From positions 1 to 10,135 of the forward strand of contig JAGACY010000217.1 of the NCBI GenBank assembly GCA_017613855.1: a stretch of 10,135 bases of DNA, given 5' to 3'. The position numbers and the translations under genes were made by a program. Origin of the DNA: Pseudomonadota bacterium. GTDB lineage: Bacteria > Myxococcota > Bradymonadia > UBA4248. The notes under the pieces are model-generated. The model had not been told where the DNA came from and made no database searches. It saw only the letters and a list, made by a program, of their open reading frames with translations. Below are positions 7,596 through 10,135 of the stretch, piece by piece (position 1 is the first letter of the stretch; every line of letters starts with the position of its first letter).

Positions 7596-7619
7596 TGGCC
7601 GAGCAACAAAGAAATCATA

Positions 7620-8255
7620 ATGAACCAACCGCTCATTCTCATCGCCGATACCTCCAGTTTGCAGTGCGATGCAGTCATTCATAAAGGTTTGAGTCTCGTT
7701 TCTGTCGCACGGCAGCAAAAAATCCAAAAATACAGGTTTATCCGCGAAAAGGCACTCTCACTTGGGGCTGGATTGCTGCTTAACGAAGGATTGCAGCGTT
7801 TTGCATGCAATGACAATCCTCCCCAATTCCCCATTCGCTTGAATGATTACGGCAAACCTTATTTGGCCAATGGTGCATGTTTTTTTAATCTGTCCCATTC
7901 CCATCAAAAGGTGATGGCGATATTTGCGCAAACCGAGGTCGGATGTGATATCGAACGGGTGACCGATTCGAATGATGATCTAGTCAAGGCGCTTTTTGAC
8001 CCAAACGAAAAGGCTTTGTATGCGTGCACGCCCGAGGACAAGAAAAATGAACTGTTCTTCCGGATTTGGACGGCCCGCGAGAGCTTTTTAAAGGCCATCG
8101 GGCGCGGGCTGGCTGATCCGGTCCCAGAATTTTCGACTGTTTCGAAAGCAGGCACCTGGGTTCCCGTCATTGTGTACGAAGGCCGTACCTTTTGGGGACA
8201 GCACGGCCTGTACGAAAATTATGTTTATGCCTGGTGGGTAGCGTGCAGTCCATAA
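7620..8255 (+). CDS. 4'-phosphopantetheinyl transferase, Sfp type
   Basis: This enzyme moves the 4'-phosphopantetheine arm of coenzyme A onto a serine of carrier proteins, turning apo-NRPS, PKS or fatty-acid carriers into the active holo form. Of 211 residues, close to the size of Sfp, the visible motifs are DYGKPYL (76-82), FNLSHSH (89-95), VGCDIE (107-112; Asp110 and Glu112 are expected Mg2+ ligands) and WTARESFLKAIGRGL (150-164; Glu154 is the third ligand, Lys158 contacts CoA). The usual Lys before that Glu is Arg153 here. I chose the ATG at 7620 because the protein aligns with the family from there; upstream codons run through the hairpin block. The ribosome binding site is weak (AAAGAAA at 7608-7614). 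It is the natural partner of the NRPS-like protein ending at 1220, although not in the same operon. Confidence 0.88.
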   Translation: MNQPLILIADTSSLQCDAVIHKGLSLVSVARQQKIQKYRFIREKALSLGAGLLLNEGLQRFACNDNPPQFPIRLNDYGKPYLANGACFFNLSHSHQKVMAIFAQTEVGCDIERVTDSNDDLVKALFDPNEKALYACTPEDKKNELFFRIWTARESFLKAIGRGLADPVPEFSTVSKAGTWVPVIVYEGRTFWGQHGLYENYVYAWWVACSP

Positions 8256-8260
8256 TTCTG

Positions 8261-8285
8261 CTGCTTATGCCCCCATCATAAGCAG
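8261..8285. terminator. Hairpin between two convergent genes
   Basis: CTGCTTATG (8261-8269) pairs perfectly with CATAAGCAG (8277-8285) around a 7-base loop, five bases after the stop of the phosphopantetheinyl transferase gene and about 40 bases past the end of the convergent lipoprotein remnant. There is no T-run on either side, but the position fits a shared bidirectional end. An alternative stem, GCAG(AT)CCTG (8282-8291) with CAGGCTGC (8311-8318), competes for part of it. Confidence 0.5.
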
Positions 8286-8323
8286 ATCCTGACTGTTCGT
8301 GACAAAACGGCAGGCTGCAAGGG

Positions 8324-8470
8324 TCATTCCATAAGGTTTAAGATATCATTGAATCCTCTGACGTAAGTTTCATAGGATGTGGTTTTGGCACTATAAGTTT
8401 TTGCCAAATCGCAGTCATCCTGATTGATGGCGTCCCCCTTGCAAACGGCATCGGTTATTGCCGTAGGGAA
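8324..8470 (-). pseudogene. Detached coding tail of the lipoprotein gene in another frame
   Basis: On the minus strand, from TTC at 8468-8470 to TGA at 8324-8326, a frame shifted by one base from the lipoprotein gene encodes 48 residues of protein-like sequence: FPTAITDAVC, then KGDAINQDDCDLAKTYS, ending GFNDILNLME. Adding one A to the AAAA run at 8471-8474 would join it to the lipoprotein frame (GEIITEE, then KFPTAIT). It is therefore probably the original C-terminus cut off by a 1-base deletion. I do not recognise the tail. Confidence 0.5.
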
Positions 8471-9330
8471 TTTTCCTCGGTGATAATTTCCCCTTTTGCA
8501 GTTTTATATATATCTTGAGGATCATTTCTTCCCATCCTGCTCGACCAGGTATAGCCTTGTGTATCGGGGATGATGACAATCGAAAACGGATCGCAGTCGC
8601 TGCCGCATGCATATTCGCATTTTGTACCGTCAGCACTGCAGGATTTGGCTTTGCCGCAGGCTTTGTCTTTTTTCCAGACCATGCAGCCAGATGAATTTTT
8701 TGTACATTTTTGCATGGCACCGTCAGCACAACGCGTCTCATCTTTTTGACACTCATCCTCACAGCCAAAGACACACTCAGAATCCTTACAAATCTCATCT
8801 TCACCGCATGATTTGGTTTGCTCCCATTCTGTACAGGTATTATCACCAACGACACATGTCCAGACGGCTCTGTTCTCGCACTTAATTGCCCCTTCCGTGC
8901 ATGAATTCTGGCATTCCAGGCATTCGCCCGTACTTTCGTTACATTTCTCACAGGCTTTAACCGTCCCCCAAGCGGGGCAATCGTCTACGAGTTCACATAT
9001 CTGGCTGCCGCCGTCGTTACATCGATAGGAACCAACCTGGCAAATTTCGTCGCATATCTGTTCAGGCTCAGAGTCCTCCTCCTCATCTATAATTTCTTCC
9101 CCCATACTATCTTTATCTTCGGGGGTTGATGGTTCATCTGGCCCGGGAATGCCAACTTCACCTTTCGGATCTGGATCATCATCGTCCAAGTCGGGATCGT
9201 CCAAAGGTACGCCGGTATCGGTATCTTCGGGACCTTGATCGATTTGCTCGTTCTGAACGCCGGAGTCGGTACAGCCCAATGTAAGCGCGCTATACAAACA
9301 AAATAATCCCAAGAGACGATTAGACCGCAT
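8455..9330 (-). CDS. Cys-rich lipoprotein with a truncated calcineurin-like phosphoesterase domain
   Basis: The product has 291 residues. A signal peptide ends in lipobox LTLGC (Cys20), and the start is fixed by GGAGG (9338-9342) seven bases before the ATG. Residues about 25-92 are an acidic, Pro-rich linker. About 92-248 hold Cys-rich units such as CEDECQKDETRCADGAMQKC, similar in style to the other lipoprotein in this window. At about 253 a phosphoesterase domain begins: DPFSIVIIPDTQGY has the first metal-binding motif (Asp-x-Gln form). The frame then leaves the family pattern after NDPQDIYKT and stops after about 20 more residues. The later metal motifs (GD, GNHD and the His-containing strands) are absent, so no metallophosphoesterase activity is expected. 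An internal deletion plus a frameshift would explain this. The gene follows the aldolase by 31 bases and is probably cotranscribed with it. Confidence 0.75.
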   Translation of the reverse strand: MRSNRLLGLFCLYSALTLGCTDSGVQNEQIDQGPEDTDTGVPLDDPDLDDDDPDPKGEVGIPGPDEPSTPEDKDSMGEEIIDEEEDSEPEQICDEICQVGSYRCNDGGSQICELVDDCPAWGTVKACEKCNESTGECLECQNSCTEGAIKCENRAVWTCVVGDNTCTEWEQTKSCGEDEICKDSECVFGCEDECQKDETRCADGAMQKCTKNSSGCMVWKKDKACGKAKSCSADGTKCEYACGSDCDPFSIVIIPDTQGYTWSSRMGRNDPQDIYKTAKGEIITEENSLRQ

Positions 9331-9361
9331 AAATCATCCTCCAAGTCGTGGGTGAACCTGA

Positions 9362-10030
9362 TTATTTTTCGAACCCGGGATGAACGCCGGGCATGTGATA
9401 GAATTTTGAACGCCGTTCAATGAGTTCTTCGACCTGTGCCCGCGAGAGTTCTTCGGCACCTCCGAGGAGTTTGGAATATAGCGTAATGCGGGCAAACTGC
9501 TCAAGTGTCTCCATTCGATAATAGGCGGTGATCAAGTCACAGCCGACCGTAATTGCCCCATGAGCCCTCAGAAGCACGGCATCGTGATTGACGATGAATG
9601 GTGCAATCGACTCGGGCACCTGTTCGGTGCCGGGCACGGCATACGGTGCAACAGGAACAGTGCCAAACGTGAGAATGGTTTCGATCATGGCATAATCGTC
9701 GAGCGGTTTGTTGGCCACCGCAAACGTCGTAGACATGGGGGGATGCGCATGCACGACGGCCCGGACATCGGGGCGTTCCCGATAGCAGCGCAGATGCATG
9801 GCCAGTTCGGTCGATACCTTGCGGTTCCCTTCGAGAATTTTGCCATTCAGATCGGTCATGACCAACATATCGGGCATGACATCGCGTTTGCTTACGCCCG
9901 ATGGGGTACATAAAATGCGGTCATCCCCTGTCAATGCAGAAACATTGCCGTCGTTGGCCGCAACCCAGCCATTCTGCCACATGCGGTGGCAAATGTCGCA
10001 TAGTTCATTCCTCAGCGATTGCAGTTCCAT
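9362..10030 (-). CDS. Class II aldolase, L-fuculose-phosphate aldolase type
   Basis: The 222-residue product matches the class II aldolase/adducin family at the usual length. These Zn2+ enzymes cleave sugar phosphates such as L-fuculose 1-phosphate to dihydroxyacetone phosphate and an aldehyde. All zinc-site residues are visible and lie two positions after those of E. coli FucA: Glu75 (in STELAMH), His94 and His96 (in VVHAHPP) and His157 (in RAHGAI). The phosphate-binding motifs NDGNVS (26-31) and TPSG (42-45) are also present. The start is the ATG at 10028-10030, with AGGA (10038-10041) seven bases before it. It is the first gene of a two-gene minus-strand unit with the lipoprotein. Substrate is not decided by the sequence; ribulose-phosphate or methylthioribulose-phosphate relatives are possible, though no other sugar-degradation gene is seen nearby. 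Confidence 0.85.
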   Translation of the reverse strand: MELQSLRNELCDICHRMWQNGWVAANDGNVSALTGDDRILCTPSGVSKRDVMPDMLVMTDLNGKILEGNRKVSTELAMHLRCYRERPDVRAVVHAHPPMSTTFAVANKPLDDYAMIETILTFGTVPVAPYAVPGTEQVPESIAPFIVNHDAVLLRAHGAITVGCDLITAYYRMETLEQFARITLYSKLLGGAEELSRAQVEELIERRSKFYHMPGVHPGFEK

Positions 10031-10055
10031 CTTGTCGTCCTTTTATCCCAGGAGG

Positions 10056-10086
10056 TGCGCACGCCGTGTGACAAAAGGCGTGCGCA
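10056..10086. other. Perfect 10-bp inverted repeat in the aldolase leader
   Basis: TGCGCACGCC (10056-10065) pairs with GGCGTGCGCA (10077-10086) around an 11-base loop. Read on the minus strand it lies 15 bases before the aldolase ribosome binding site. It could be a leader element, a terminator of an upstream gene or a binding site. No U-tract follows on the minus strand; on the plus strand TATTTT follows nine bases later. Confidence 0.45.
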
Positions 10087-10107
10087 TGAGGCCGTATTTT
10101 GCGCATT

Positions 10108-10135
10108 TCAGGAACGGCCCATGGGACGTTCCTGA
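10108..10135. other. 9-bp inverted repeat at the window edge
   Basis: TCAGGAACG (10108-10116) pairs with CGTTCCTGA (10127-10135), enclosing CCCATGGG. The window ends with the repeat, so a following T-run cannot be checked. It is probably the end of a gene lying beyond the window. Confidence 0.4.

Noticed and set aside
7407..7619. N-terminal extension of the phosphopantetheinyl transferase starting at TTG 7407
   Set aside because: It would translate through three strong hairpins, has no family match, and the conserved protein begins at ATG 7620.
8415..8951. Minus-strand frame of 178 codons inside the second lipoprotein gene
   Set aside because: It is a shifted reading of the Cys-rich repeats rich in Lys, Arg and Ala, with no start signal.

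Overview
The window looks like a chromosomal accessory segment of a Gram-negative bacterium with mid-range GC. Two secreted lipoprotein genes carry long arrays of short Cys-rich repeats of the kind common in Myxococcota/Bradymonadales-type deltaproteobacteria, so I lean to that group. This is an inference from protein style, not from a marker gene.

Layout. (1) Positions 1-2983, plus strand: the 3' end of a gene whose last domain is a thioester reductase of the kind that ends nonribosomal peptide synthetases, overlapping by 4 bp a MATE-family exporter that carries an extra C-terminal RsbW/SpoIIAB-like ATP-binding domain. This resembles the end of a natural-product operon: reductive release, then export. 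(2) Positions 3187-5634, plus strand: a large, more AT-rich, Cys-repeat lipoprotein gene. Its ribosome binding site, ATG and lipoprotein signal are all recognisable, but codon 6 is an in-frame TAA. Its repeats show a recent 174-bp duplication. (3) Positions 5766-7284, minus strand: a self-contained AAA ATPase/DUF4143 gene with its own promoter, terminator and, just upstream of the promoter, four tandem 23-bp repeats. (4) Positions 7297-8255, plus strand: a 4'-phosphopantetheinyl transferase, preceded by about 155 bp of GC-rich DNA that folds into three successive hairpins. (5) Positions 8324-10030, minus strand: a class II (fuculose-phosphate type) aldolase followed after 31 bp by a second Cys-rich lipoprotein. 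That lipoprotein enters a calcineurin-like phosphoesterase domain but stops just after the first metal-binding motif, with a 49-codon open tail in another frame beyond it.

How it fits together. The phosphopantetheinyl transferase could activate the carrier domains of the synthetase whose reductase end is seen at the left edge, and the MATE fusion could export the product, but about 4.6 kb of unrelated genes separate them. Both Cys-rich lipoprotein genes appear damaged. The best candidates for something undescribed are the three-hairpin leader (7441-7595), the 23-bp repeat array at the ATPase promoter, and the nonsense codon inside an otherwise well-kept lipoprotein gene. No tRNA, rRNA, CRISPR array or transposase gene was seen.
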